Assembly: GCF_947507565.1 (NCBI RefSeq)
Contig: NC_089177.1
Coordinates: 2,418,001 to 2,482,000 of the forward strand
Length of the DNA stretch: 64,000 nucleotides
Origin: Oscarella lobularis
Taxonomy: Eukaryota; Porifera; Homoscleromorpha; Homosclerophorida; Oscarellidae
Direction: 5' to 3'
Positions 1 through 11,940 of this stretch are shown here, piece by piece. Positions within the stretch are counted from its first letter, which is position 1. Every line of letters starts with the position of its first letter. The translations under genes and the position numbers were made by a program. A model generated the notes under the pieces. The model did no database searches, was not told the DNA's origin, and was given only the letters and a program-made list of their open reading frames with translations.

Positions 1-3000
1 ACATCGGTCGATGGATTCGAGTCGGCTGTGTCGGAGAAAAAGAGCCGGGTTCGTTTCAGTCGAAGTTTATCGACGCTCTCGTTTCGTTTCTTCCCTCCAC
101 CGTTCAGCTCGCCTTGTCTCGAGTCGTTTTCGGGAATCATCCGCTGTGCTTTTTCAATCGCAAGATGAGTCCGTCGGAACGGTGCAGTCTCCTGCTCCAG
201 TTGCTCGAGAATATGCGCTCGTTTTCTGGGATCGTCTGCTTAAAATTCGCGCGCTGTTGGACCGACGAATTCATTGGGGAGCAATTGCGGCTTGCCGTCG
301 ATTCAGATTCGGAATCGGCTATAACCATAGCGGACAAAATTCAAAATCGACTCAAAAGTCTTCTATACAACTACTTCGCCTACGTTCTCTATCAATTGAA
401 CAGTGACTACAACTTGGAAATTCTCTTCGATGCTAAAGAATCGGCTGACGTAAAAGACCTGTTTTTGAAGATTTTCAGCGTCACTCCTGTTCCGAGGCTT
501 ATCGAAATCTCCGTTCGCAACGACACGTTCGACGCGCGGCAGCCTCACCTTCACCGACTTAATCAGCGCCGCACCTTTCCCTTCTTTAGCGTCATTGCTC
601 GTACCATCGAGCGTCGACTCGACGAAATCCTCGTCGAGATACACAAGGAGCTAAATCCCGTGTTTGACGACGACGCCGAAAACGTGGAAGGCGAAAAGAA
701 AAATTCTTATGCAGTGCAGCTTTCAAGAATCGAGGGAATTGCCGCTGAGCGTCTATTTTGCAGTCTCGAGGAACCTCAACGGGGCGAGGAGGAGGACGAC
801 GACATGATTCTCGCTGTTACTGCTTTTGCGGCTATCAAGCAGAACCAGTACTTATGGCAGTGCTACTTGGCGGATTTTGCTCAGACGAAGCTGAATTGCA
901 ACATGGGAAGTCCGGGCAGCGTGGAAAACACGGTGCTGAGCACTTGGATTGGCGACTTGGAAAAATACGACGTTTCTCAGCGTGTAGTGGCTTTGCACGT
1001 TGTAGCCAGATTGAGACAGAAGAGTATTGGACAGGCGGTGGCCGCTTTGCGTCCTCTGGAGAAAATGAGAGACTTGAATCCACTTTTCAAATCGGATTTG
1101 TCCGTCCTCGGAACGTCGCTATTGACGAGTTCGAACAGACCTGCCGAAGTCAAAGACGAACGTCTTTACTCCTACGTCATTGTCGTGATGTTCGACAATT
1201 TGAGGAATATGCTCAAAAAGGGCGAGGACATCGACGAACCGTTTTCCCAATGGTGCAACGTTTATCAGAATCTGGTAAGTTGAAAATTGACAGGCCATGT
1301 GATTACTTGAATTTGAATTTCTTTCTAGTGTTCGTCGCTTCCGGACATTGGAACCTTTCACTTCTCCGAACGAAGTCTTCGACCGAAGCTGCAATGCATT
1401 CACGCAATTTTTGTTCTCGTGAAATCGCTTCGCTTTACCGAACAGGCTATAGAAGCTGGACTAAACGTGGCAAGAGAAATCGTTTCGACGGCTCTTGCTC
1501 AAGAGGCAAGCATGACAGAATCGCAGGTAGACGAAAAAGTACACTTCTGTCTTCTTCTGCATTCGCTTTCTCTTTATAGCGTGCCGGCGATGTTGCCAGT
1601 ATTCCTTTGACTAGCGTTATCGAAAGCGGCCTTCAGTGTCTCAAGCACGCACTGGGAGCTGAAGGCACCGTGCAGAGCTCAGATGCTCTTACTGCGTTCG
1701 TCTCCGACGTTCTGTCTTTCTATTTTCCGTCTCTTCCTCCGGATTCTCCTCTCGCCTGCTCTCTCAACGACTGCCAGTCTTTGCTTCGCATTACAAGCAG
1801 TCAAACGCTGTGGGTTTCGGGAAGCGACGATGACGTTACTGCAGGCCCCCGAGGATATGGAATAATTCATCGTTCGGTTTCTGTCGAGGAGTGCGTTGAG
1901 AGGAGCCAGTCGATTCCGATCGGATTGATCAGCTTCAAAGTCTTTCAAACGTGTTTAAGTGAAATACTAAAGAGCACCTGTGGATCCGTTGATAGCAGAA
2001 CTCATTTCAGTGAACAGGTATGATTTTAATTTTATGTATATACAGTACCGTTCAAACGTTTGGAACCCCCGGAAGAAATATTTTTCGTTTGAGTTATCTA
2101 AGTGTAGTTCACGTTTGACTGCCCGTAGATCCTGTGTAGAACCATGGAACGGTACTGTACGTGTGTATTTACCTTTCATATTTTGAGAATCTAGATTCGA
2201 AGTATGGTGAACGCTTCTTTGGCAGGCAAACGAGGCTCTGCTGAAGTCCGTCCTTACATACCATTGTGCTATCCAAACGAGGTACGTTATTTGTCGCTTT
2301 CTGTACGTACGTGTGCAACTCTTTTTGAACTACAGAATCGTTCGCGCGACCCCTTGGCGATTGTGTACTTTCATTGCTGTTTGCATCAGTTTGGACTTAA
2401 ACAGGGAAAGATCAGTTTTTCTAATCTGCTTCAGTTGCTCTCGATGGATGAGCTAGATGCATCTGCCGAGGACGTTTTCTACATTGAACGCCAAGCTTTG
2501 CTTCAGCTTACGATATCGAAATTTGCAGAACTTTTCGACCCATCTCGCGGAACAGACTTCCGTCAAGTGAGATCCATTTTTTGTGCCCCTCTTAAGATGA
2601 GACCTCTTTTTTGCAGACTGTAACTGAAGGCGTTGTTGAAAAAATCAACGAAATTTTTGACGACGAAAGCTGGGGCGGCGGCGAAAGTGGTGGACACAGG
2701 CTATCCTTTCTTCATCACTTGCAAGAACAGCTGCACTGTTCGCGTCAAGTCACAAAGCTATTCACGGAAAACTATCAGGCGAAGTGCTCGTCGTTTCCTT
2801 GGATGAAATCTATTAAGGAATCGTTGAAGGTACGAGGAGTAGCAAATTTTTTCTCTCTATTGCACCTTTTTCTTGCGAAGAAACCACCGGAAATTCAGGC
2901 ACATCTTTTCCCTTTCATGATTCCAAGTCGTGCAAACGACAATCTTCAAAGCGTCATGCATAAAAAATTGGCTCCATTGGTGGCAGGAATATCTGAGTCT

Positions 3001-6000
3001 TCTGATCGCTCGGCTGCTATTAAAGAACTCGAAGGATTTTGCCAGTTAGATCTACTAGTCGATTAATTGATCTTCACTTCTCTATACGAATCTTGGCAGG
3101 GAACAACTCGAGGACAGTTCAGCCATTAAGTATCAATTAAGAATGTCTTTGTGGCTGCACATTTACTACTCGTTCTACGAGCGAAAAGTACGTCGAGGCT
3201 AGTCTTGAAAACCAATCTTTTTTACATTGGTCATTTATAGATTTCATGCAAAGAGTTTGCTGCATCTCTCTTGGAGTCTTTTGACTGTTTAGATTTTGAG
3301 CCAGAGCAGCGTCAGCTGATTGCGTGCTTTCTTGATCCCGAAAGGATGGTGCTCCACGCGGAGGCGCCGAATCCTATCAATCCCGACGAAGAACGACTCG
3401 AATTGAACGCCAATCGCGTGCGCAAAAAACGCCAGCGACGTCAGGAGGAGAAAATCGACGCTATTTGGAAACTGTTCAATCCTCAAGAAATAAACTTACA
3501 AGGTATTTAAATACGCAGACACATTTCGATTATGCGCGTTTATGCTAAGCCTTTCCAGACGCTTCTGATACCGATTTGAGAAGGACGCTAGCACTATTAG
3601 TCGCCGTATCTCTGGGATTACCGCGAGAAAGGACGCATTTGTGGTCTCATTTGCTTCATCCAGAAATGATTGAAAACACTTCGGTGTGCGGAAACATGGT
3701 AAGAATAATCAATTTAAATTAGAACGGCTATGACGGGTCTTTTGCAGTACAAATACACAGTGAAGCGAGACGGGATGTTATTAGACTGCGGATGCGAATT
3801 CACTCATGATGGGGACTACGGGCGTGCCGACTATGTGGACTACGCTCGCAGAGGAACGTTGAACCTACACTCTCGATATCTTCTTCTCTGGATGAGCTTC
3901 GGTGCGCTAAGCGTGTCGCTCTTGACTCAGCCCGATGCCGGAGCCATAATAAAAGGCTTGAAATTTGGGAGGCTCCCAGTCACGTTCTCTTTGGCTAAGC
4001 TCTTTCTCTAGGTCGCGTGATTTCCGACTGGCAGTCGGTCAGACACTACTGCATGAACCAAGTCAAGACGTTGTGGGCTTTCCTGCGAGAAAATTTGAAA
4101 TTCTCTGACGAAGAGCGAACATTCTTTGTCACGTCTGCACTCCATAAGTTTCTCGAGGTCTATTCTATTTGGTATACTTTGCACTCTTGTGACGGCAGGC
4201 TTTTAGGTTGGAACCAAGTCGACTTCGGATATTTCTCTTCCGATCTTCAAGACCCAAACGGAGGTTGACGTATACGAACTAAGCTTTCACGAGCAAGTCT
4301 TTCAGCCTGTTTTGAGCCAGTTCGAGGACAAAAAGGTATAACGAAACATCACCATACAGTTATATACAATGCTTCTATAGTATCTTGATGAGAAAATCTG
4401 GCAACGACACGAACTCTTGTCCAGCGTCAGGTTAGCAACGCCATTGCGCGCACTGTCGCTTCTGACCGGCTTGTGTTTTTCAGAGAATTTGGCAGCGTTT
4501 ATCCCGTTGATGCGTCATACAAGGATTTTGTCCACACGCTTAATTACATCGAGGGTGCAGGAGGAAAGAGCACGGCCGAAGAATTAGGAATTTTACTGAA
4601 GTTCTTTACCGAGAAGCAGCGCTTGCAAGTCGGTGGCCTTCTTCTACCTGACTTGATCGAATTCTATCAGTGGCTACATGGCGAACTCTCTCACTTGGTC
4701 ACTTACGAAGAGGCTATGAAGCTCAAAATTGGACACGTTGTCAAGAGATTGACTGGCCGCTATTCAAAGAAGTATGCTGAGTACGTGCGACGACTGTTTG
4801 AAAGAGTCAAAGGTAATATGGTACATATTTAGTATTATCTTAAAAACGCCAAATGCCAATTTTTTACAGAAAAGTACAACAAGTACGTTGACCTGGTTGG
4901 CGGAACGATCGGCTTTGGAGCGTGTGCTAGAGTTCGCCGTGAAAACGATTTGCACCCTATCAGCGACGACAGCGTATTGAGTAGGCTGTTGAGCGACTCG
5001 GACGTAGGAGATGGACCTGACGCTCTTTTTGTTGTCATCTGCGAATTAGTTGAGACTAAAGCAAGGTTTTCGGTTTACGTGAGTTAATTGGTCTCTCTCT
5101 CTCTGTGTTAGGTGCGCAGTCACAATGAATTTCTTGAGTCTGTCGTCATTTCGAGCACAGCCAGTAAAGCAGAAAAATTTCATTCTGTGGATCAGGATCA
5201 GTCGCGAATTCATCCTCTCGAAGTCGCCTACTACAACTGTTTACTTGGCGATCTGTCAGCGGGCGAATTATCTCAGTACCTGAGGTTTTAATATTTAAAG
5301 CATTACACGTATGAAAATCTAAACCTATTGCTTTAGAAATCAAGACGGGGGTGTGCCCGAGGAGGCCGGGGCTGAACTTCTCCGGCTCATTCAAAGTTAT
5401 CATCTCTACGCACCAGGCGCGGGGATTAATGTTGATTCTAAATTGGCTGGAAAAGCAGATATGATGACGGCGAGCTTGATAGCGCAGTACGACTTCCGCG
5501 CGAGCTCCATGTTCAATTTTGAACGACTTCAGCAAGCCGTCGTTGAGACGTTTATAGCGGGAAAACCTAAAATTGAAGAGCCGACATGCATGCGGAAAGT
5601 TTTTCGGTATCGGAGCAAAGTAGGGTCCGACGGTCATTCTGATCCGTTGAAGTCATCTACAGGGTAAGCGAGTCAAAAGTGCGATGCTGTGCACTGAGCT
5701 AAGTAGTTGAAAAGTTTATCAAAAGGAACTGAGGGCCTCCGTGAAATTCCCGTTCTATCTAAAACTTTTCGACAGTGCAATAGTCTGGGTCTGGGTTTTG
5801 GCGTACTTTACATAAACACGGGCTTGTGAGATCGTCAGTTTGTTACTTAGTGTAGCGCACGTTCAACTGCCCGTTATAGAGCCGACATAACACTTTGATT
5901 TTGCTGACCAAGCGTATTATCGTTTCTTCGTATGCGTTCGCTTTTCGCGTCCAAATAGCAACCGAATGTCTTTAGAATAGACCCACAATCTACTTCGCGG

Positions 6001-8908
6001 TCAATTCGTTGCTCCTACTTCTCGTATAGAGAATTTCGTAGCGACGTGCGTAATGCGTCACGACTGACGTAATGTAGCGTGACAGGGCGTGTCTTGCGTA
6101 CGTAGAACGTGTTTGTTGTCTTCTTTTCTCGTTTTCTGATTGATTTGTGGCAAAATGACGTTCGTTTGCATAGTCAGAATTGCATTTGCGACCGATTGGT
6201 TAGTTCTCGATTGAAACGACGCACTTTTATGTGTGTATAGCTGCAGTCGTGGGATCCCAGTGGCGTTGATGCATATATAACCAGCGTTTCCATATACTTA
6301 TCAGTAGCAGGAGCAGAAGAGTGTGTGGCTAGGATAGAAGGGAGTTGGAAACTCTCCCCAAGGTGTGACCATCATTGCCCGGTGGCTGGTCAATCTCCTC
6401 ACTTGACAAGGGCTCCGGCCTTCCTAGTCACACTCTCCTATGCGCCTGTGAGGCACTCTGATACCGGATAAACCTCCATAGCACCGTCTTCTGCGGGGTT
6501 TGTGTCAAGTGTCGTAATATTTTTCCTTTTTTAAAAAAGTTGTCTACGTGAAAGAGGCGCGTTTTTTTACTCTAAAAAAGCTTAGTTACCGAAGGGGGCC
6601 TCAGTTTAAAGTTTGGCTTGCACTGACTGTATAAACGTTTCTATCATGTATAGAGTACTAAATCGTTTCAAGCAAAGCGTTAAAGTGATTTTTCTTTACC
6701 GTTTTGCGTAGTCTTGAGGCTTTTATTGGCATGTTTCCTCAAAAAGACCAGCTTCCCAAGGAGTTTCAGGTTTGCTCCAACTTTATGCTGCTTCATTGCT
6801 TTATGTTGTATCTCTTGCTATAGATGGTACTTCCAGAACAGCAAAGAAAACGGCTGGAGTTTGCGTTTCACTCATTGCAGTACCAGGGAATAGCTGACGT
6901 ATTGAAAGCTTTTCGTATGATCACCGGTCACATTAGTCAGGTAGAGACTTGGAAAAAATTTCTGGCGCTGTGAGCATATCTACGTTACTTGCAGATGAAA
7001 GTAGAACTAGAAGAGACACCAGGAAAATTTCTCGAGAAGTGCCGAACGATGAAAGACGATCCTATTGGAGAATATTTGAGTCAGATGTACGGTTCCACTG
7101 GAAGTGAAAACGCTTTTCCAGATCTTGGACTTGGCACGTAAGTTGGGAGACAGGTAAAGTCACAGTTTTACCTACTGTTTATCCCTTGTGCAGACTGGAT
7201 GTCACCCAGATGCAAGAATTACTAAAAATGCCCCTATCCTGCATGTACAACGCAGTAGACTTCTTCGTACAAAAACTGTTGGACAAAGAATACAATTTTG
7301 CTCATCTTCCCATCACTATGAAGTCTCCTTTGCCGGACGGTGACGCTCAAGCAATTAGGAAACTTCCGGACAACTATAGAGGTGAGAAATGTTTGTGATA
7401 GGAGAAGACCGTCTTCTTTATGTTCCCACTTGCGCAGAAAAAGGTATTAGAGCCGAATTATCTAACGAATTAAGAACTTTCGAACAAGTGCTCCTTCACG
7501 CTGAAGTGAACATGACCAAAGAGCCTCAGGTATAGCATGTCTCCGTGTACTTGTACCAATTACGCACTCGTGTTTTTCTGAGCAGCAAACCCTCAATGAC
7601 TATCTCGTTGACAAAAAATTTTATTCGTCGACCGATTTACCAGTGTCGGTTCTTCCCAACACCATCAGAGTCGAGCACTACATGCGCGTTCGAATTGTTC
7701 TTCGCGCGTACGTAGTCTGACCTGACGTGCCGGCGTCCCTAACTAATTGTCTCTTCTTTTCTTTTTAGAATGATAAACGATCAGACTCGTCGTCGCGGTG
7801 GCAAGGTTTCGTTTCAGGAAGATGAAACTTCTTCTCAGACCTGGACTGAAATTGTATCGGAACTGTGGAAAATGTTTCCTTATTTGGAGCCAGACTTTGG
7901 CAGGGAGACAGCAGGCGTTCCGCTTCCTCTCATAGATCCTACTACTGGGATGTTTCCTCAGTTGCCCAAGCAACTCTGGTATCAGGCAGAGCAGGAAGTA
8001 GACTCAATTTACGATGACGACAACGAAGAAGGAAGCGACTTCGATACGCTTCCCGAGGAAGATTCTCCAACTGCCATTCCTCCTTTTATGGATAACGTGG
8101 GGAGCCACGATGAAGACGTGGATCGTTTGGAAAAAGGAAACAAGCGGAAGCAAAGTGCAAATAACGACGAAGACTTCGAAATTATTCCGCACGAAGTAGC
8201 TAGCTCTTTGCCTATGATAAAGTCGTTCGGAACTTCCGAAGGCCTCACAGTTGAAGAAAAACCGTTGGAGGAAAAACCGTCGGTGGAGAAGCCGTCGGAG
8301 GAAAAGGGAGTCAAGGAGGATGGGGCCGAGGAGAGGAAGGTTGAGAAGGAAGAAGCGGAGAAGGACGAAGAGGAGAAGCCGCGGTTGTCTCACGCTGCTC
8401 TGACGGCTAGCGTAATGAAACGAGAGTTGGCCGACGCAACGGGGGAAGCGTCCTCGCCAGCAGATCGTAAGTAGAGTAATTTTAGTTACGTTGTCGTTTT
8501 CCGTTTTATGTCTTTCTCTAGTCGCTGAAATATTCTCGAAAGCGTCGCCTAGGGACCAAGCTCTTTTTAGGAAGATGATAACAAGTGGCATGAGTATGAG
8601 TACAATGGGGTCTTCTGAACTCAGAGGTATGAACGGCTGATTGACTGAAGACTAATTATTAATTCAGCTGGAATCTAGATCTGAGCGGGTGGACTGTTGA
8701 CGATGTCTGCTCCTTTCTTGATGACATTGGTATGAAACAGTACGTGGAGAAATTTAGGTCTGAGGAGATAGATGGCGGCCTACTTCAAGAATTGGATCAA
8801 GATGGGCTCAAAGAGCTAGATGTGTCCTCTGGCTTGCACAGAAGTAAGATTTTGAAGAAGATCAAGGAGACAAGAAAATCTGGTGGAACAGCAGGTTTGC
8901 CACAATAG
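1..8908 (+). CDS. RNF213-like giant protein, C-terminal part, with terminal SAM domain (5' end outside window)
   Basis: The reading frame is open from base 1, so only the 3' part of a much larger multi-exon gene is present. Exons I can place: 1-1274, 1329-1526, 1580-2017, 2226-about 2281, then many more to the stop at 8906-8908. Homology is judged by eye to the C-terminal region of vertebrate RNF213 (mysterin), a giant AAA+ E3 ligase. The best stretches are around 4590-4730 (LLKFF, LLLPDLIEFYQWL), around 5520-5610 (FNFERLQQAVVETF, GKPKIEEP, KVFRYR) and 6830-7140. An acidic Glu/Lys-rich segment (about 8010-8460) is followed by a SAM domain at 8690-8880 (GWTVDDVCSFLDDIG, LLQELDQDGLKELDV, ILKKIKE). 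I see no C3HC4 RING or RZ-finger cysteine pattern in the visible exons. The longest intron (about 5666-6712) carries a structured RNA candidate and another holds a MITE. RNF213-family assignment is moderate; the SAM domain is clear. Confidence 0.62.
2043..2157. mobile_element. 115-bp MITE with 11-bp perfect terminal inverted repeats and TA duplication
   Basis: The element begins CAGTACCGTTC and ends GAACGGTACTG, a perfect 11-bp inverted repeat. It is flanked on both sides by TA (2041-2042 and 2158-2159), as expected for Tc1/mariner-type insertion. It lies wholly inside the intron 2018-2225 of the RNF213-like gene and has no coding capacity. A diverged piece of the same internal sequence recurs near 5846-5880. 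Confidence 0.65.
6305..6520 (+). ncRNA. candidate structured RNA gene (possibly Pol III) inside an intron
   Basis: A TATATAA box at 6274-6280 is followed by a compact set of complementary segments and then a T-run at 6519-6524. The stems are: an outer stem pairing 6318-6340 (AGAGTGTG, CTAGGA) with 6419-6438; a hairpin 6341-6357 (GGAGTT/AACTCTCC); a hairpin pairing GTCAA 6389-6393 with TTGAC 6403-6407, extended by GCCC 6377-6380 with GGGC 6410-6413; and a GCCT/AGGC hairpin near 6444-6454. Matches to A-box-like (TGGCTAGGATAG) and B-box-like (GGTCAATCTCC) sequence also allow a tRNA-derived SINE. I could not match it to U1, U2, U3, U5, U11, U12, 7SL, RNase P or RNase MRP from memory. The ends are estimates. 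Confidence 0.4.
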
Positions 8909-9098
8909 GAAGGTCCCTCCCCCTCCCCCCTCCCCCGTCTCAGTGTTACGTATCCTATCAATATTGCTCACTGTACTGCTTATGTTGTTGCTGTGTTACA
9001 GACTTTGTGTGCGTGTGGAAAGCTGCTGCATGATTCAAGTAACGCATTGCATTGCACGTATAGTTCCTTTATGTTTTTTTTCTATTATAATTTAGACA

Positions 9099-9200
9099 TA
9101 CTCATTATACATCTAGATGCAAGAACACTCACATCCAAAAGCGAACGAAAGGACACAGAGAGAAAAGTCAATCAATCAATCAAACCCCAGCACCAATGAA
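9099..9200. repeat. dispersed 100-bp direct repeat, copy 1 (second copy at 11707-11805)
   Basis: The segment running from ACATACTCATTATACATCTA to the CAATGAATCAAC boundary is almost identical to 11707-11805. It lies between the 3' ends of the RNF213-like gene and NUTF2. The second copy sits between the two collagen-like gene copies, so it probably marks the edge of a duplicated block. Apart from this repeat I see nothing in 8909-9218. Confidence 0.75.
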
Positions 9201-9218
9201 TCAACGAATAGATGGCCG

Positions 9219-9767
9219 TCAAGTAGGCAGATTATGCAGTGCGAGTCGGAAAATCTGACACACAATGAACAGGCTATCGCCGAACTGCTTCAAAACAAAC
9301 ACTTCAGTGAATCCGTGAATGGGATCGTCGTCCGTCTGCAAAAAAAACGAAAAATTTACCGTTTCGCCACGCCCCCGCAAAACAGTTTCTCCACCTTCAA
9401 CTGGCCTATGACGCTGACAAGCAACGACTGCGGGTCTAGCTGCAAGCAGTCTCTCGTCGTTACAGCGTGTTGAACGGTTCGAAAAGGCAAGTTCTGCCAA
9501 TCAAAATAACAAAGCGGTTTGTTTCGGTCTTCGTCGCTCTGATTGGAATACGTACCGTCAATTTCTCAATAATTTGGGCCGGTCCGACATGTTGCGTTCC
9601 CTCGAATGTGAGCACCGAACTGTCTGTCTGCGCATATATGGAAATGGAGCGGAGTTAAGACGTCTATTGGCTACAGATCGTACGTAAAGACTTCCAAGTC
9701 CCGCTCGATTCTCGTCGAATGTTTTGTAGTACTGCTGGACGAACTGTTGGGCGATGGCGTCGGCCAT
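9219..9767 (-). CDS. NUTF2: Nuclear transport factor 2 (NUTF2)
   Basis: NTF2 imports Ran-GDP into the nucleus as a homodimer that also binds FG nucleoporins. Four exons join in frame: 9767-9684, 9627-9556, 9493-9395 and 9335-9219, giving about 123 residues (127 in humans). Recognisable blocks are IAQQFVQQYYKTFDENR at the N terminus, SSVLTFEGTQ after the first intron, VSVIGQLK at the end of exon 3 and DDDPIHGFTEVFVL followed by FRLALHNLP at the C terminus. All follow the vertebrate order. The acidic pocket residues of the Ran-binding face (DDDP) are kept. A longer in-frame start at 9797 would add ten residues; the start at 9767 matches the family length. It is convergent with the RNF213-like gene. 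Confidence 0.95.
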
Positions 9768-9797
9768 TTTGAATTTTGCTGCGCATGCTCTATCCAC

Positions 9798-10157
9798 GGA
9801 TACTCACCGCTCATTCTTCGGTAAGTAGATCTTTTGCGCTCGCCCGGCGTCTAACTTCGGTCTAAGCAAAGTCAAAACGTGATGTAGTGAGGACCGCCTC
9901 ACACGAACCAGTCACGGTCAGAACATGACTTTATTTTCAACATGTAGACTATACCTACTGTAGCACACAAACAGAGTCAGGCTCAGCAAACGCTATTAGA
10001 ACGGCTAGAAGACTCGAAAAGTAGGACGAGTCTACTAATGACCGCAGCTAGCTAGTACATGTAGCCTACACAATGACACATATGAAGGAAGACTGAGTTA
10101 CATATAGAAGGCTAGGCTCAGCAGAGGGGTCAATTCAATTGTTTTTCTTCTCGGCGA
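9798..10157. other. intergenic: NUTF2 upstream and collagen-like 3' flank
   Basis: This contains the upstream side of NUTF2 (minus strand) and the 3' flank of the first collagen-like gene. Short stretches around 9960-10100 (ACACAAACAGAG, GACTGAGTYACATA) recur in 11815-11890 and belong to the tandem duplication. No coding sequence is seen. Confidence 0.6.
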
Positions 10158-11401
10158 CTAGCGCTTGTTTGTTCTGAGCGCGAATTCAAAGAAGCCGAAT
10201 TTGTAGTCTTCGTTCGGTTCGTTTCTGCAGACGTGAAGCGAAAGCCCCGTTGCAGGACGTAGCGTTTTGGCGAAATCGCCGGCGTACGCGTACGTCGGAT
10301 CGGACCACGTAAATCCGACGACCGTCGCGTTGGCTCTTATTTCGAATCGAATGATGTGATGACCCAAAGAAGAGCCGGGCAGTTCTTCCTCATTAGTAGA
10401 ACCCGTTTTACACGCCGTTCCGACGTTTGCCCACGTCTTTCGTGCTACCCTGCCACTTACCCCTTGCTCTAGATAGAAGAAACCGAGACACTCGTGAGCG
10501 TCGCAGATGGCAACGGTGAAATCATTGTCTAGTGTTAGATCCTTTTGGAAGAAATGCAGCTGTGCAATGTAGTCGACATTGTTGTCCAGCTTATTAGCCG
10601 CCGCCAGCTCTACCTGTTTAGCGCAGTACATAATTTCACTGGCATAGGATAGGTGGTCTCTTTCATACGCGAAATAATCTGGTGTTGTCCGGTGTTGATG
10701 GGTCGATGGTGTATTCTAGGAACTCAGGCGTCCAGGTTGAAGGAAATTCACTAAACTCTGCATTGTCAATCAACCACGACGGAGACATAAAAAGGTAGAT
10801 CAAATCGTTCTAGAAATTGAATTTCAGTTTATTAAATAATGCATACCAACAGTACCGAATTTCCTTGTTCACCAACGTCTCCCTATAGAAACTATGTATG
10901 TAGCTTCCGTATGAGTTACTTGTATCATACCTTGTCGCCTTTAGATCCTTGCAGACCCTGTATTAGATCAATTTACGTACGTTTTCGAGTCAGCGTAACA
11001 CCATCTTTTACCTGGGGTCCTTGGGGTCCTTGGATCCCTCCAGCACCTTGAGGTCCCTAAACCAGCTTTTCTACGCGGTGAAGTGTGCTGGGCTATGTTG
11101 AAACCTGTGGACCCACTGGGCCATCGCTACCCTAAAAAAATGGCTCTGTGAGTCTCGTAACGTCGAGAATCATTGACTTTTACCTTCTCGCCTTTCAGTA
11201 AGGTTGTTGGTTCGGTCTATACGCGCGCAGCAATTGTAAAATCAAATGCAAGGAGGGCTGTTTGGTACGACAAAGGGGATAGTTTACCGTGCCAAGAAAT
11301 TCAGGTAGAGGCAGGCAAACGGTGGCGTCGGAAGTCGACAAAATAGGGTCGGCTATTGTAAGAGTCAGGATTTGAATGCAGAAAATTGCTAGCGTTTGCA
11401 T
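10158..11401 (-). CDS. Secreted short collagen-like protein, copy 1
   Basis: The first exon (from 11401) encodes a signal peptide (MQTLAIFCIQILTLTIADP) and a short linker ending LPLPEFLGT. It is followed by phase-0 mini-exons of Gly-X-Y triplets on the minus strand: GSDGPVGPQ (near 11110), a 15-residue GPQGAGGIQGPQGPQ (near 11030), GLQGSKGDK (near 10950) and GDVGEQGNSVLL (near 10875). An exon at about 10700-10812 (YLFMSPSWLIDNAEF) joins through an intron of about 55 nt (donor CGC|GTATGA, acceptor AAACAG) to the terminal exon, 10158 to about 10621. That exon encodes a non-collagenous domain with paired cysteines (ICDAHECLGFFY, GTACKTG, LHVCRNEP). Total is about 275 residues. The C-terminal domain is not one I recognise. 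Extracellular matrix or secreted role is inferred. Confidence 0.75.
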
Positions 11402-11706
11402 GACTAGTCTTGAAGTGTTCAGACGTATGGCAGACGCGGTGCCTTAAATGGATCAAAGAATATTTAATTAAGGAAGGAATGGAAAACCTGCAGTGGAGGC
11501 TCACGGCAGGTTTCGAGGCCTTATAAGCTGCACTGTTTGCACAAAGGGGGTCAAGAATGCTACTACTGCATTTAAATGCTTGAACTCTGCACCAAATGCA
11601 CGCGTGTCGTGGTGGTGCAACGGCATGTGAAATTAATTAAGAACGGCTCCGTGCAGTCGGCGAAAAGACTCAGCAGATCACGCATGATGATCAAAGCCAC
11701 ATCTGA

Positions 11707-11805
11707 CATACTCATTATACATCTAGACGCAAGAACACTCACATCCAAAAGCGAACGAAAGGACAGAGAGAGAAAAGTCAATCAAACCCCAGCGCCAATG
11801 AATCA
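11707..11805. repeat. dispersed 100-bp direct repeat, copy 2
   Basis: This is nearly identical to 9099-9200, with a short deletion of the CAAT repeat units. It lies just downstream of the 3' end of the second collagen-like gene copy and upstream of the first. Confidence 0.75.
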
Positions 11806-11940
11806 ACAACCTAGCACACAAACAGAGACCGTACGTAGACTATAAACAATGACATGACGAAGACTGAGTCACATACATATACTATATAGAAGGCTAGGCT
11901 CAGCAAGGGGGTCAATTCAATTGTTTTTTCTTCTCGGCGA

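Noticed and set aside
6341-6357. RNase P/MRP RNA based on a GGAAACTC match to the CR-I consensus
   Set aside because: An eight-base match alone is weak; I could not find a convincing CR-V partner or the expected length.
7770-8591. Separate minus-strand genes opposite the acidic region of the RNF213-like gene
   Set aside because: They are antisense shadows of the Glu/Lys-rich exon; no splice pattern or homology.
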